From the IMG/VR virus record IMGVR_UViG_3300046557_000850, positions 1 through 52,562 of that record: 52,562 nucleotides of DNA. The stretch is one strand, 5' to 3'. The notes below the pieces were generated by a model. It saw nothing but the letters and a program-made list of their open reading frames with translations, had not been told where the DNA came from and did not search any database. This DNA comes from a virus. Shown piece by piece: positions 29,328 to 38,309 of this stretch (position 1 is the stretch's first letter; each line of letters starts with the position of its first letter). A program made the translations under genes and the position numbers.

Positions 29328-30820
29328 TGACCATTCCATTCAAGCAGATTCCGCAGAGCATCCGCACGCCGTTGTTCTTTGCCGAAATCGACAATTCGCA
29401 CGCGAATACGTCGGTGGCGAACCAGCGCGCGCTGCTCATCGGTCCGATGACGTCGGCCGGCATCGCGACGCCGAACGTGCCGCTGATCTCGGCCGGTACC
29501 GGCGACGCGAACCAGCAGGCGGGCGCTAACTCGGTCCTCGCACTGATGACGGCGTCGTATCGGCAAAATGACCAGTTCGGCGAGCTGTGGTATCTGCCGC
29601 TCTCGGATGCGGCCGGCGCGGCCGCCGCAGTCGGCGCGATCGCCTTCACGTCGGCGCCGACCGCAAACGGCACCATTTCGCTGTACATCGCGGGCCAGCT
29701 CGTGACGGTCGCGGTGACCGCTGGCATGACGACGGCCCAAGTCGCGACCGCTCTCGCGGCGGCGATCAACCTGATCCCGGCGATGCCCGTCACCGCGAGC
29801 GTCACGACGAGCACGGTGACGCTGACGGCAGATAACAAAGGCCTCGTCGGCAACGACATCGATATTCGCTTCAACTATCAGGGTGCGCAGGCCGGCGAAG
29901 TGCTGCCGACGGGCCTTGCCGCGACTATCACGGCGATGACCGGCGGCGCAACGAACCCGACGCTCACGACCGCGCTCGGCAATCTGCTCGACATGCCGTT
30001 CGATTTCATCGCATGCGCATTCACGGATGTGACGTCGCTCGACGCACTGAAGTCGTTCCTGAACGATCAGACTGGCCGTTGGAGCTGGCAGCAACAGGTT
30101 TTCGGTCACGTCTTCTGCGCATACCGCAGCACGTGGGGCGGCCTGACGACGTTCGGCACCGCTCGGAACAACCAGCACGAATCGGTGATGGGTTTCAACG
30201 ACTCGCCGACGCCGGCGTGGCAATGGGCGGCGGCGCTCGCTGCCGTGACTGCAGTGAGCGTGCGCGCCGATCCGGGAATTCCGATGCAGACGGTCGCGCT
30301 CGCCGGCGTGTTGGCGCCCCCGCTGCAATCGCGCTTCAACCTGAGCCAGCGAAACACGCTGCTCTATGACGGCATCTCGACGTTTACGGTCGCGAGCGAC
30401 GGGACGGTGGCGATCGAAAACCTGATCACCAGCTACCAGTTGAATTCGTTCGGCCAGCCCGACAACAGCTACCTCGAAATCGAGACGATGTTCCTGCTGA
30501 CCTACGTGCTTCGCCGTTTGCGCACCATGGTGACGTCGAAATACGCGCGTGTGAAGCTGGCCGCGAACGGTACGCGATTCGCGCCGGGTTCCGGGATCGT
30601 GACGCCGAACATCATCAAGGCTGATCAGATCGCCGAATATCAGGCGATGGAATACGAAGGCTATGTGCAGGGCAGCGACATCTTTGCGCAGGCCATCGTG
30701 GTCGAGCAAAACGCGTCGAATCCGAATCGTGTCGACGTGCTGTGGCCGGGCACGCTGATCAACCAGCTGCGCATCTTCGCGTTGCTGGCGCAATTCCGGC
30801 TCTCGACCAGCCAGTCGTAA
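29327..30820 (+). CDS. Contractile tail sheath protein (Mu gpL-like)
   Basis: 497 residues. ITGAxxxP-type openings are replaced by FKQIPQSIRTPLFFAEIDNS, the Mu sheath form. NQRALLIGPMTSAGIA and the C-terminal assembly region (YLEIETMFLLTYVLRRLRTM, then PNRVDVLWPGTLINQLRIFA) are diagnostic. It shows that the virion is a myovirus, combining a lambda-type head with a Mu-type tail. Confidence 0.97.
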   Translation: MTIPFKQIPQSIRTPLFFAEIDNSHANTSVANQRALLIGPMTSAGIATPNVPLISAGTGDANQQAGANSVLALMTASYRQNDQFGELWYLPLSDAAGAAAAVGAIAFTSAPTANGTISLYIAGQLVTVAVTAGMTTAQVATALAAAINLIPAMPVTASVTTSTVTLTADNKGLVGNDIDIRFNYQGAQAGEVLPTGLAATITAMTGGATNPTLTTALGNLLDMPFDFIACAFTDVTSLDALKSFLNDQTGRWSWQQQVFGHVFCAYRSTWGGLTTFGTARNNQHESVMGFNDSPTPAWQWAAALAAVTAVSVRADPGIPMQTVALAGVLAPPLQSRFNLSQRNTLLYDGISTFTVASDGTVAIENLITSYQLNSFGQPDNSYLEIETMFLLTYVLRRLRTMVTSKYARVKLAANGTRFAPGSGIVTPNIIKADQIAEYQAMEYEGYVQGSDIFAQAIVVEQNASNPNRVDVLWPGTLINQLRIFALLAQFRLSTSQS

Positions 30821-30840
30821 CCATCCCCGTCAACGCTGTG

Positions 30841-30864
30841 CGCCGCCCGCTTGGGCGGCGTTTT
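30841..30864 (+). terminator. Intrinsic terminator between sheath and tube genes
   Basis: CGCCGCCC and GGGCGGCG with a GCTT loop, followed by TTTT. The tube gene begins 20 bases later. This sits inside an obligate tail operon, which makes antitermination likely. Confidence 0.8.
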
Positions 30865-30883
30865 CATTTGTGGAGAGCCAACG

Positions 30884-31258
30884 ATGGCTAACAACACGCC
30901 GTTCATCGCCGGCACCGCATACCTGACGGTAGACGGGGTGAACTATCAGCTCGAAGGTGAGTTGAAGTATGACGTCGGCACCGTGACGCGGGAGTCGCTG
31001 AGTGGCCAGGATACGGTGCACGGTTTCAGCGAAAAGCCGAAGCCGCCATCCATCTCCGCATCGATCCGCGACTCTGGCGGCCTGAGTCTCGCCGCGTTCA
31101 ACGCGATGCGCGGTCAGACGATCGTGCTGGAGCTCGCCAACGGCAAGACCGTGATCGGCCGCAACATGTGGACGGTCGAAGCGCAGGAAGTCGACACGAC
31201 CGAAGCCAAGTTCACTGCGCATTGGGAAGGACTCCAAGGCGCGGTCACGGAGAATTGA
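30884..31258 (+). CDS. Tail tube protein (Mu gpM-like)
   Basis: 124 residues. TAYLTVDGVNYQLEGELKYD, then SGQDTVHGFSEKPKPPSISA and GQTIVLELANGKTVIGRNMW, is typical of Mu-type tube proteins. Hexamers stack inside the sheath. It follows the sheath gene, as in Mu. Confidence 0.95.
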   Translation: MANNTPFIAGTAYLTVDGVNYQLEGELKYDVGTVTRESLSGQDTVHGFSEKPKPPSISASIRDSGGLSLAAFNAMRGQTIVLELANGKTVIGRNMWTVEAQEVDTTEAKFTAHWEGLQGAVTEN

Positions 31259-31261
31259 TCG

Positions 31262-31822
31262 ATGCAGGAAACCAAGACGATCGTTTTGCGCAAGCCGCTG
31301 ACGTACGGCAAGGGCGATTCGGCAAAAACGGTGACCGAGATCACGGTGCGCGAAGCGACGGCCGGCGAGTATGAGACCGCCGAAAAATCTGCCGGCCAGT
31401 TCGGCACGTCGATCGCGCTCATTGCGCTGCTCAGCGGCGCGCCGGTCGACGTGATCGACCAGATGTATGGCAGTCAGATCAACGAGGCGGAAGAATTCAT
31501 CGCTTCGTTCGGGCACGAGGCCGCCAATTTCCCGGCGGCAAGCGCCGAAGACATCGTGATCAATCTCGTGAAGCCGGTGTGCATCACGAAAGAGGACAGC
31601 CCGTTGAATCTGGCGTCTCTGAGCCTCTGTGAGCCGACGAACCAGCAAAACCGGAAGGCTTCGGCGGCCGGCGGTCCGTTCGCCGCAGCTATCGCTCGTA
31701 TCAGCCTGGTCGGCGGCTATCCGAAAAACGCCGTTCGCGCGCTCTGCGCTCGCGACTTCATGGCGGCCGTGGGCTACTTCAGCGGTTTTCAGGTTCGGCG
31801 ATCACCGGACTCGGACGACTGA
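31262..31822 (+). CDS. Tail assembly chaperone (Mu gp41-like), short form
   Basis: 186 residues: KTIVLRKPLTYGKGDSAKTV, then TEITVREATAGEYETAEKSA, typical of the Mu gp41/gpE family that binds the tape measure. It lies between tube and later tail genes. The last codons (after GYFSG) enter a non-conserved tail, and a TTTT at 31786-31789 allows a -1 shift into the downstream frame; see the long form. Confidence 0.9.
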   Translation: MQETKTIVLRKPLTYGKGDSAKTVTEITVREATAGEYETAEKSAGQFGTSIALIALLSGAPVDVIDQMYGSQINEAEEFIASFGHEAANFPAASAEDIVINLVKPVCITKEDSPLNLASLSLCEPTNQQNRKASAAGGPFAAAIARISLVGGYPKNAVRALCARDFMAAVGYFSGFQVRRSPDSDD

Positions 31823-31983
31823 TCGCCCAGTGCACCGACATGCCTGAAGGGTGGGACGACCGCCTCGACGAGTTGACCCACTTCATGCGTTGGGGGCCGG
31901 ACGTTGTCGAAGGCATGACTTTTACCGAGTCATTGCGTCGGCTCGAGCGAGCCAGGCGAATGAGAAAGCAGATGGGAGCCTGA
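31262..31983 (+). CDS. Tail assembly chaperone, long form by -1 ribosomal frameshift
   Basis: At GGT TTT CAG (31784-31792) the tRNA-Phe can slip back one base on TTTT. The -1 frame then reads SGSAITGLGRLIAQCTDMPE and WDDRLDELTHFMRWGPDVVE and ends at TGA 31981-31983, one base before the next gene starts. The extension is a coherent acidic, helical domain with no start codon or ribosome site of its own. Tail chaperone genes of many long-tailed phages, including Mu, make such frameshift fusions. The shift site is inferred from the text only. Confidence 0.75.
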
Positions 31984-31984
31984 C

Positions 31985-33412
31985 ATGAATATCGCCGGCG
32001 GCGCCGGCGCGGTGCTCGGCACGGCGTCCGGCATCACGAATCTGGCCAGTTCGCTCGCGGCGCGCCTCGGCGGCTCGGCGGCGTCGTATTTCGAACAGCT
32101 TCGCCCGGCATCATTTCGCGGAGTGTCGTTCGTTTCGCTCGGTGGCGAGAGCTCTTTCGGGCGCCGCAATGAGCTCCACGAATACCCCCAGCGCGACACG
32201 GTGTGGGTGGAGGATCTCGGGCGCCGCGGCCGCCGCATCCGGATTTACGGATTCGTGGTCGGCGACGATGTCATCGCGCAGCGTGACGTTCTGATCGCCG
32301 CATGCGAGACCGCCGGCGATGGCTCTCTGGTGCATCCGACGCTCGGGCAGCGCACCGTCAGCCTGATGGACTTCAGGTCGATCGAGCGCTGGGAGAAGGG
32401 CCGCTATTTCGAATTCCAGTTCGAATTCATCGAGGGCGGTCCGCGGACGTACCCGACGAGCGCAACGGCGACGACGCAGGCTGTCTCGAATGCGTTTGGC
32501 GGGTTGAATCTGGCCGCGGCTGCGGATTTCGCAAGAACGGCCAGCACCGCCATTTTGCAGGGCGCAGCCGTGCTCGGCGCGGCCGTTGATGCGACGGTCG
32601 GCTGGTACACCTACGCGAAGAATCTGGTTGGCGATGCGCGGAACCTGTTCAAGTTGTTGACGAACCTGCCCGGTGATTTCGGACGGTTCGCCGGAAGCGC
32701 GACGTTGCCCACATTCAGCCAGTACCCGAGCTCGTCCGTCGGGCAGTCCGGCGCGACCACGCAGAGTTTGATCGAGGCCGCGACCGCGGCGCGCGCTGCT
32801 GTTGCGACGGCGGCGGATACGATGGATGCGGCCGCGCGCTCCCTGGACGCATCGACGGTAGGGGATTTTTCGACTGCAGCACAGGGCGTAACGTCTGCGG
32901 TGCTTTCGGCGACAACGGACCCCTCCGACAGCATTCGCCTGCTTTCTTCGCTGGCTGGATTCACGCCGACCGGTGCGACGACGTCGTCGGTGATAGGCGC
33001 GGCGATGGGGCAGATGCAGGATGCTTGCGGCGACCTGTTTCGCCGCAGTGCGATCGCTTCTGTCGCGCTCGCGTCGTCGACGTATCAGCCGACGTCGAGC
33101 GATGACGCGACGAGCGTGCGCGATCAGGTGTCGGCGCTTCTCGACGCCGAGATCGACATCGCAGGCGACCAGGGCGAAGACGACACGTACGAGGCTCTGC
33201 GCACGCTGCGCGCGGCGGTGATCGCGGACTTGAATAAGCGCGGCGCGGCGCTGTCGTCGATCCGCACGTTCGGCTTTGCCGGCTCGATGCCGGTGCTGGT
33301 GCTTGCGAACCGGATTTACCGCGATCCGACGCGCGCGGACGACCTGACGACGCAGATTGACCCGATACACCCAGCGTTTTGCCCCAGCTCATTCAAGGCA
33401 CTCGCGAACTAG
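31985..33412 (+). CDS. DNA circularisation/tail protein (Mu gpN-like)
   Basis: 475 residues. The N-terminal 110 match the DNA circulation protein N domain: LRPASFRGVSFVSLGGESSF, then GRRNELHEYPQRDTVWVEDL and RRIRIYGFVVGDDVIAQRDV. Despite the name, these are baseplate-proximal tail proteins. The C-terminal part is long, Ala/Ser/Thr-rich. Unusually it comes before the tape-measure-like gene, not after it as in Mu. Confidence 0.92.
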   Translation: MNIAGGAGAVLGTASGITNLASSLAARLGGSAASYFEQLRPASFRGVSFVSLGGESSFGRRNELHEYPQRDTVWVEDLGRRGRRIRIYGFVVGDDVIAQRDVLIAACETAGDGSLVHPTLGQRTVSLMDFRSIERWEKGRYFEFQFEFIEGGPRTYPTSATATTQAVSNAFGGLNLAAAADFARTASTAILQGAAVLGAAVDATVGWYTYAKNLVGDARNLFKLLTNLPGDFGRFAGSATLPTFSQYPSSSVGQSGATTQSLIEAATAARAAVATAADTMDAAARSLDASTVGDFSTAAQGVTSAVLSATTDPSDSIRLLSSLAGFTPTGATTSSVIGAAMGQMQDACGDLFRRSAIASVALASSTYQPTSSDDATSVRDQVSALLDAEIDIAGDQGEDDTYEALRTLRAAVIADLNKRGAALSSIRTFGFAGSMPVLVLANRIYRDPTRADDLTTQIDPIHPAFCPSSFKALAN

Positions 33413-33422
33413 GCGCTGACCC

Positions 33423-34982
33423 ATGGCAAACAAGATTGCGATCTCGATCACGGCGAAGGACGCTGCATCGGGCCCAATCGGGAAGGTTCGATCGAGCATC
33501 GAGGGGCTTGGCAAGCAGATCCGCAGCAGCAAGATCGACAAGCTCGGCGACTCAATCAGCACGGGCCTCACGTCGAGCGGCGGCGCAATCTCCGCCATCA
33601 CGCGATTTGTGGGCGGCTCGGGGCTGATCACCGGAGCGGTCGCAGCGCTCGTTGGGAAGATGGCGCAGATCGAGTCGGAGTGGGCTTCGTCGGTGCGCTC
33701 CATGAGCAACCTCGGCACGAGGACAGGCCTTTCCACCCGTACGGCATATGGATTGCAGTATGCCGGCCGTCTGGCAGGCCTTTCGCCCGAGCAGGTGAAT
33801 GGTGGCGTGGAGCAGGTGCGCCAAACCTATAGCGACGCTATCAACAACCGGAATCCTGAGGCTCTGAAAAGGTTCCAGGCGGCAGGGATCTCGACGAATC
33901 CGGCGCAGCTGGAGTCCATCGAATCTGTGCTGACGAAGTTGGCCGCGTACGCGTCAGTCCTGCGTTCGCAGGGCAAATATGGCGGTGCGCAGAACTTTCT
34001 CGGCGCGGCTGGCGCCGGCCAACTTGTCGACTTTCTGGATCGCGGCCCGGCGCAGGTATCTGCTGACCTTCTCGCAGCGAAGAATTACATCCCGACGGAT
34101 GATGATATTCGGCGGGCGAAAGAGTATGCGGACGAGTCGGCCCGACTCAGCATCACGTATGACAGGCTCAAGACCACGATTCTCAGCGATCTTGAGCCAG
34201 CCCTAAACGGCTTGCTCAACGGCATCCAGTTTGGATTGGACGCCGCGAGCGGCCGGTCGCGGCCGGCGGCGGCGCCGGGCGATGAGAAAAATACGCAGCA
34301 GCGCCTGTGGGACGGATTCGAACGATTCGGGAACCGGCTGCGCGGCCGCGGCGATCAGACGATGGCGCAGTATCAGCAAAGTGGGTCGACGGGCGACGGC
34401 GCGCAGCAGGAAGCGGCTCGCTCGATGGTCCAGTGGTACGTGAATCACGGCCTCTCTCGGGAGCAGGCGATCGGCATGGCCGCAAACGCTGGCCGTGAGA
34501 GTGGCTTCGACGATCGTGCGGTTGGCGACAACGGCAAGGCCGTCGGGTTGTACCAGTGGCATCCGGATCGCCAGGCAGTCTACGAAAAAATGTTCGGACG
34601 GTCGCTCGCGCTTTCATCGCGGGAAGAGCAGATGGGCTTTTCCTTGTGGGAGTTGCAGCACACGGAATCGACTGCCGGACGTGCACTTCTTGATTCAAAT
34701 AGGGCGGATGACTCGGCGGCCAAGATCTCGTCCCTCTACGAACGCCCGAAAGATCCGAACGAAGCGTCGGTGCGTGCTGGTATCGCGCGCGACCTTGATA
34801 GCCAACTCAGCGAGGCCACCGGCACGCCAGGGAAGATGCGCATCGAGATCGTGCACAAGAATGCGCCCACCGGCACGAGCGTCAATGTGGAGTCTTCGCC
34901 GAACGTCGACACCACGCTGACGACGGACCGACAGCAAGCGCCCCTCGGCGATCAGTATGCATATTCACCAGGAAACTTCTAA
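33423..34982 (+). CDS. Tape measure protein with a lysozyme-like domain
   Basis: 519 residues. Residues 1-100 read like tape-measure N-termini (NKIAISITAKDAASGPIGKV) and hold a hydrophobic patch (62-80). Residues 332-425 match the phage tail lysozyme type (YVNHGLSREQAIGMAANAGR, then ESGFDDRAVGDNGKAVGLYQ), with E359 as the likely catalytic residue. It would set tail length and open peptidoglycan at ejection. At 519 residues it predicts a short tail compared with Mu. A virion lysozyme of tape-measure type is the alternative label. Confidence 0.78.
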   Translation: MANKIAISITAKDAASGPIGKVRSSIEGLGKQIRSSKIDKLGDSISTGLTSSGGAISAITRFVGGSGLITGAVAALVGKMAQIESEWASSVRSMSNLGTRTGLSTRTAYGLQYAGRLAGLSPEQVNGGVEQVRQTYSDAINNRNPEALKRFQAAGISTNPAQLESIESVLTKLAAYASVLRSQGKYGGAQNFLGAAGAGQLVDFLDRGPAQVSADLLAAKNYIPTDDDIRRAKEYADESARLSITYDRLKTTILSDLEPALNGLLNGIQFGLDAASGRSRPAAAPGDEKNTQQRLWDGFERFGNRLRGRGDQTMAQYQQSGSTGDGAQQEAARSMVQWYVNHGLSREQAIGMAANAGRESGFDDRAVGDNGKAVGLYQWHPDRQAVYEKMFGRSLALSSREEQMGFSLWELQHTESTAGRALLDSNRADDSAAKISSLYERPKDPNEASVRAGIARDLDSQLSEATGTPGKMRIEIVHKNAPTGTSVNVESSPNVDTTLTTDRQQAPLGDQYAYSPGNF

Positions 34983-36124
34983 TGCCGAGTGCAGACCGTA
35001 TCGTCGACAGTCTCGGGGCGAAGCCGGACGTCAACGAAGTGCGAGTGCTGCTGACGGATGACGGCTTGATGTTGACCGGCTGGAAGGCCGTGAGGATCTC
35101 CAGATCGATCGAGGTGGCGACATCTTCGTTTGAGTTGTCGTGTTCGGCAGATGCGAACACCCTGAAGCTGATTTCAAAGGAAGGAGCGCCGGTCAAGATT
35201 TCGATCGGCGATGACGTCGTCCTTTCTGGTTTCATCGAGACGATTGAGCAGACGCTGGCGCCGCGCGCGCACCTGATAACGCTCTCGGGTCGCGGCAAGC
35301 TCGCCGATCTGGTGGATTGCTCCTGCCGGATCGACAAGGTGAATGCGAACACGTCGCTCGCAGCGCTGTGCGCCGCGATCGCGACGCCGTATTCGGTGAA
35401 TGTCTTTGTGCCATCCAACGGCACGCAGGCGATTCTCGACAAGCTCCCCGTGCTGCCACGTCAGATCGTGAGCATCACCGAGACCGCGTGGGAGGTGATC
35501 GAGCGCTATGCGCGCTACTGCGGCATGCTGGTGTTCGAAAGCGAAGAGGGCGAACTGACGATTTCGACGGCCGGCACGGAACTCGGTGCATCAGGGATCG
35601 CGCTGGGGCAAAACGTCGAAGCGATCGTTTGCACGAAAAGCACGCTGGGGACATTCAGCACGTTCAATGCGGTGCTGAGCGCATACAGCGCCGGCGCGGA
35701 CGACGAAGGCGTCACAAATCTGCCGGTCGTCACAGTGGTGGCGAAGAGCAGTACGGGCCGATTGCGGCCGACGTACTTTGTCTCAGAGCAGAGCGCGACT
35801 GACCGACGATTCGTCGAGAAGCGCGTCAACTGGATGGCTTCACGGTCCTATGGCCGGTCGCGGCGCGTGCGTGTGCTGGTCGATAGCTGGCGCGATGCGA
35901 GCGGGTCGCCTTGGATTCCGAATACCAACTACCCGGTATCGGCCGAGACGGTCGGCATACCTGAAAACACCATTCTCCTGCTCGCCGAGGTGACGTTCAT
36001 CCTCGACAAGCTGGGGACTCATGCGGAATTGGTGTTCGGGCCGCGGCAAGGATTCTTGCCGGAACCGATCGCGCTCGACGTGTTGCCGATGGACGAATCG
36101 ACCCAAACAGGAACGCAGCAATAA
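34982..36124 (+). CDS. Baseplate hub protein (Mu gp44/late control D-like)
   Basis: 380 residues. VRISRSIEVATSSFELSCSA and VLSGFIETIEQTLAPRAHLI lead a beta-rich protein of the gpD/Mu P family, which forms the trimeric baseplate hub like T4 gp27. It overlaps the previous stop (ATG in TAATG) and the next gene starts at its last base. Confidence 0.95.
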   Translation: MPSADRIVDSLGAKPDVNEVRVLLTDDGLMLTGWKAVRISRSIEVATSSFELSCSADANTLKLISKEGAPVKISIGDDVVLSGFIETIEQTLAPRAHLITLSGRGKLADLVDCSCRIDKVNANTSLAALCAAIATPYSVNVFVPSNGTQAILDKLPVLPRQIVSITETAWEVIERYARYCGMLVFESEEGELTISTAGTELGASGIALGQNVEAIVCTKSTLGTFSTFNAVLSAYSAGADDEGVTNLPVVTVVAKSSTGRLRPTYFVSEQSATDRRFVEKRVNWMASRSYGRSRRVRVLVDSWRDASGSPWIPNTNYPVSAETVGIPENTILLLAEVTFILDKLGTHAELVFGPRQGFLPEPIALDVLPMDESTQTGTQQ

Positions 36125-36687
36125 TGCTCGACCAACTGAATCGACTGGCGCGCCGGATTCTTTTGCTGATGGCGCGTGGCTCGATCACGCTCGTCGATGA
36201 TACGAAGCCGGTGCAGCTGCTGCAGCTCCGCGTCAACGGGCTTGAGCTGATCCCGGATGTTCCACGCTTCGTCGAGTACGGGTTCACCTCGAACCCGCCG
36301 TCTGGTACGCAGGCTGTCGTAGCCTTGAAAAACGGGGATCGCAACGACGGTATCGTGATTGCAACGTCGAACGCAAAGTACCGCATGAAGGGTCTTGCGA
36401 CGGGCGAGGTTGCGATCTATGACGACAGCGGGCAGTCGGTGTATCTGTCGGCGTCGGGCATCGTCGTAAATGGCGGCGGCAAGCCGGTCGAGATCACGAA
36501 CACGCCTTCGATTCTCGCGGATACGCCGTTGCTCAAATGCACCGGCGACATTCTCGACAATTGCAACACGAACACTCGAACGGTCGCTGGTATGCGATCG
36601 GTCGCGAATGGCCACACCCATCCGATCACAAACGTACAGACCGGCAGCAGCACGATCAATTCGCAGCCGCCGACTCAACAGGAGTAG
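36124..36687 (+). CDS. Baseplate spike protein (Mu gp45-like)
   Basis: 187 residues. It contains PDVPRFVEYGFTSNPPSGTQ, VVALKNGDRNDGIVIATSNA and RMKGLATGEVAIYDDSGQSV, the OB-fold and beta-helix pattern of Mu gp45, which pierces the outer membrane. The C-terminus (NTNTRTVAGMRSVANGHTHP) has the HTH-type His cluster that binds iron at spike tips in this group. Confidence 0.93.
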   Translation: MLDQLNRLARRILLLMARGSITLVDDTKPVQLLQLRVNGLELIPDVPRFVEYGFTSNPPSGTQAVVALKNGDRNDGIVIATSNAKYRMKGLATGEVAIYDDSGQSVYLSASGIVVNGGGKPVEITNTPSILADTPLLKCTGDILDNCNTNTRTVAGMRSVANGHTHPITNVQTGSSTINSQPPTQQE

Positions 36688-36690
36688 GGA

Positions 36691-37137
36691 ATGTCGGACA
36701 TCTCGGTAATTTGGGACGTCGACAACAGCCGCGGCGACTGGATATTTGTTGCGCCGGCGCTGGTGACCGGAAACGATCTGCAAAGCGCGGTGCTGGTGAG
36801 CATCTTCACCGACCGACAGGCAAACGTCGATGACGCGATTCCGGATGGCACTGGCGATCCGCGAGGGTGGTGGGGCGACATCGGCGAAGACAAGCCGATC
36901 GGCTCGCGCCTCTGGCTGCTGGATCGCTCGAAGCAGACGCAGGAGGTGCTCAACAACGCGCGCGACTACATCATCGAGGCGCTTCAGTGGCTCGTCGATG
37001 ACGGTGTCGTCGCGAGCATTGACGTGCAGACGGAGTGGACGCGCGACACGTTTCTCGGTGCGCAGATCATTCTCTATCAACCGACGGGCCCGCAGATACC
37101 GCTGACGTACGCGTGGGCCTGGAACCAGCTCTCCTGA
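36691..37137 (+). CDS. Baseplate wedge protein (Mu gp46-like)
   Basis: 148 residues: DISVIWDVDNSRGDWIFVAP, then AVLVSIFTDRQANVDDAIPD and RGWWGDIGEDKPIGSRLWLL. This is the GP46 family, equivalent to T4 gp25, which nucleates sheath assembly. It keeps the Mu order between gp45 and gp47. Confidence 0.95.
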   Translation: MSDISVIWDVDNSRGDWIFVAPALVTGNDLQSAVLVSIFTDRQANVDDAIPDGTGDPRGWWGDIGEDKPIGSRLWLLDRSKQTQEVLNNARDYIIEALQWLVDDGVVASIDVQTEWTRDTFLGAQIILYQPTGPQIPLTYAWAWNQLS

Positions 37138-37138
37138 T

Positions 37139-38302
37139 ATGCCATTTCAAAGAAAGACGCTATCCACCCTGATTAGCGAGGTGGCCGCTGACATCGCGGC
37201 CTCGCTGCAAGGTGCCGATGCGCTGCTTCGCTTTGCCGTTCTGAAGATCATCGGCAAGATTCAGGCCGGCATGTCGAACATGCATATGGGCTATCTGGAT
37301 TGGATCGCCAAGCAGGCTGTCCCGTTCACCGCGGAGGATGAGTATCTGCAAGGTTGGGCGGCGCTGAAGAATGTCTATCTGAAGGCGGCTTCGTCTGCCG
37401 TGCTGCAGGTATCGTTCCCGGGCACCATCGGGAAGACGCTTGACATCGGTTTTCCGGTTGTTCGCGGAGATGGCGCCGCCTATACGACGAACGCGGTCGC
37501 CACGGTTGACAACACCGGATTCGTTTCCGTAGCTGTCACGGCTGATGTGGCTGGCGCTGCCGGCAATTCTGACGCCGGTACCGTGATGACGCTCGGCGCC
37601 TCGGCCGATGGAATTCAGTCGACCGGAAGTGTCGTAGCCACGGTTTCAAGCGGTGCCGACATCGAGACAAACGATGCGCTTCGCAGTCGAATGCTCGCGG
37701 CGTATCAGAGCACCCCCCAGGGCGGCGACGTCAATGACTATGTCGGGTGGGCTCTTGCTGTCGCTGGAGTTACGCGGGCCTGGTGCGCTCCTAACAATTT
37801 CGGCGCAGGGACGGTCGTCATCTACACGATGTGGGATGACGCCGAGGTGGCTCATGGTGGATTCCCGCAGGGGACCAATGGCGTTTCGCAGTTTGATAAG
37901 GGGCCCGGCGGAGTCCCGCGCGGGACGATAGCAACCGGGGACCAGCGTGTGGTTGCTGATTCGATCGTAAATGAGCAGCCGGTTACCGCGCTTGTGTACT
38001 CAGTGGCGCCGATTGCAAATAGCCTGACGTTCACGATTTCTGGGCTGACGTCTGCGTCGGCCGCTACGCGCGCAGCTATATCAGCTGCAATTTCCGACGT
38101 GTTCTTCCGGAATGGTGATCCACGGTCTGGAACAATAAATCGTTCCGACATCGAGTCGGCAATAGCGGCCATCTCGGGGACCAGCGGTTTCGTCATCACC
38201 CTCGTGCAGGGCGTGATCGGGGCGACCACCACCACTTATCCGGGAAACATCACAGGAAGCTTCGGATCTATTCCCGTGCTGACCAACATGCTCTACATCT
38301 GA
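37139..38302 (+). CDS. Baseplate J-like protein (Mu gp47-like)
   Basis: 387 residues. FQRKTLSTLISEVAADIAAS, then GYLDWIAKQAVPFTAEDEYL and GSVVATVSSGADIETNDALR with RMLAAYQSTPQGGDVNDYVG, is the standard Baseplate_J pattern. It forms the wedge with the gp46 and gp48 types. Confidence 0.96.
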   Translation: MPFQRKTLSTLISEVAADIAASLQGADALLRFAVLKIIGKIQAGMSNMHMGYLDWIAKQAVPFTAEDEYLQGWAALKNVYLKAASSAVLQVSFPGTIGKTLDIGFPVVRGDGAAYTTNAVATVDNTGFVSVAVTADVAGAAGNSDAGTVMTLGASADGIQSTGSVVATVSSGADIETNDALRSRMLAAYQSTPQGGDVNDYVGWALAVAGVTRAWCAPNNFGAGTVVIYTMWDDAEVAHGGFPQGTNGVSQFDKGPGGVPRGTIATGDQRVVADSIVNEQPVTALVYSVAPIANSLTFTISGLTSASAATRAAISAAISDVFFRNGDPRSGTINRSDIESAIAAISGTSGFVITLVQGVIGATTTTYPGNITGSFGSIPVLTNMLYI

Positions 38303-38309
38303 GGCCTGA

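Noticed and set aside
29129-30793. 554-codon minus-strand frame opposite the sheath gene
   Set aside because: Arg/His-rich antisense shadow of the sheath gene, typical of high-GC DNA. Similar long shadows opposite 4348-5385, 21508-22548, 26610-27866, 32111-33370 and 40884-41606 were dismissed for the same reason.
31840-31983. Independent 47-codon gene after the tail chaperone
   Set aside because: It has no ribosome site and the frame is open further upstream to the slip site, so a frameshift fusion is the better reading.
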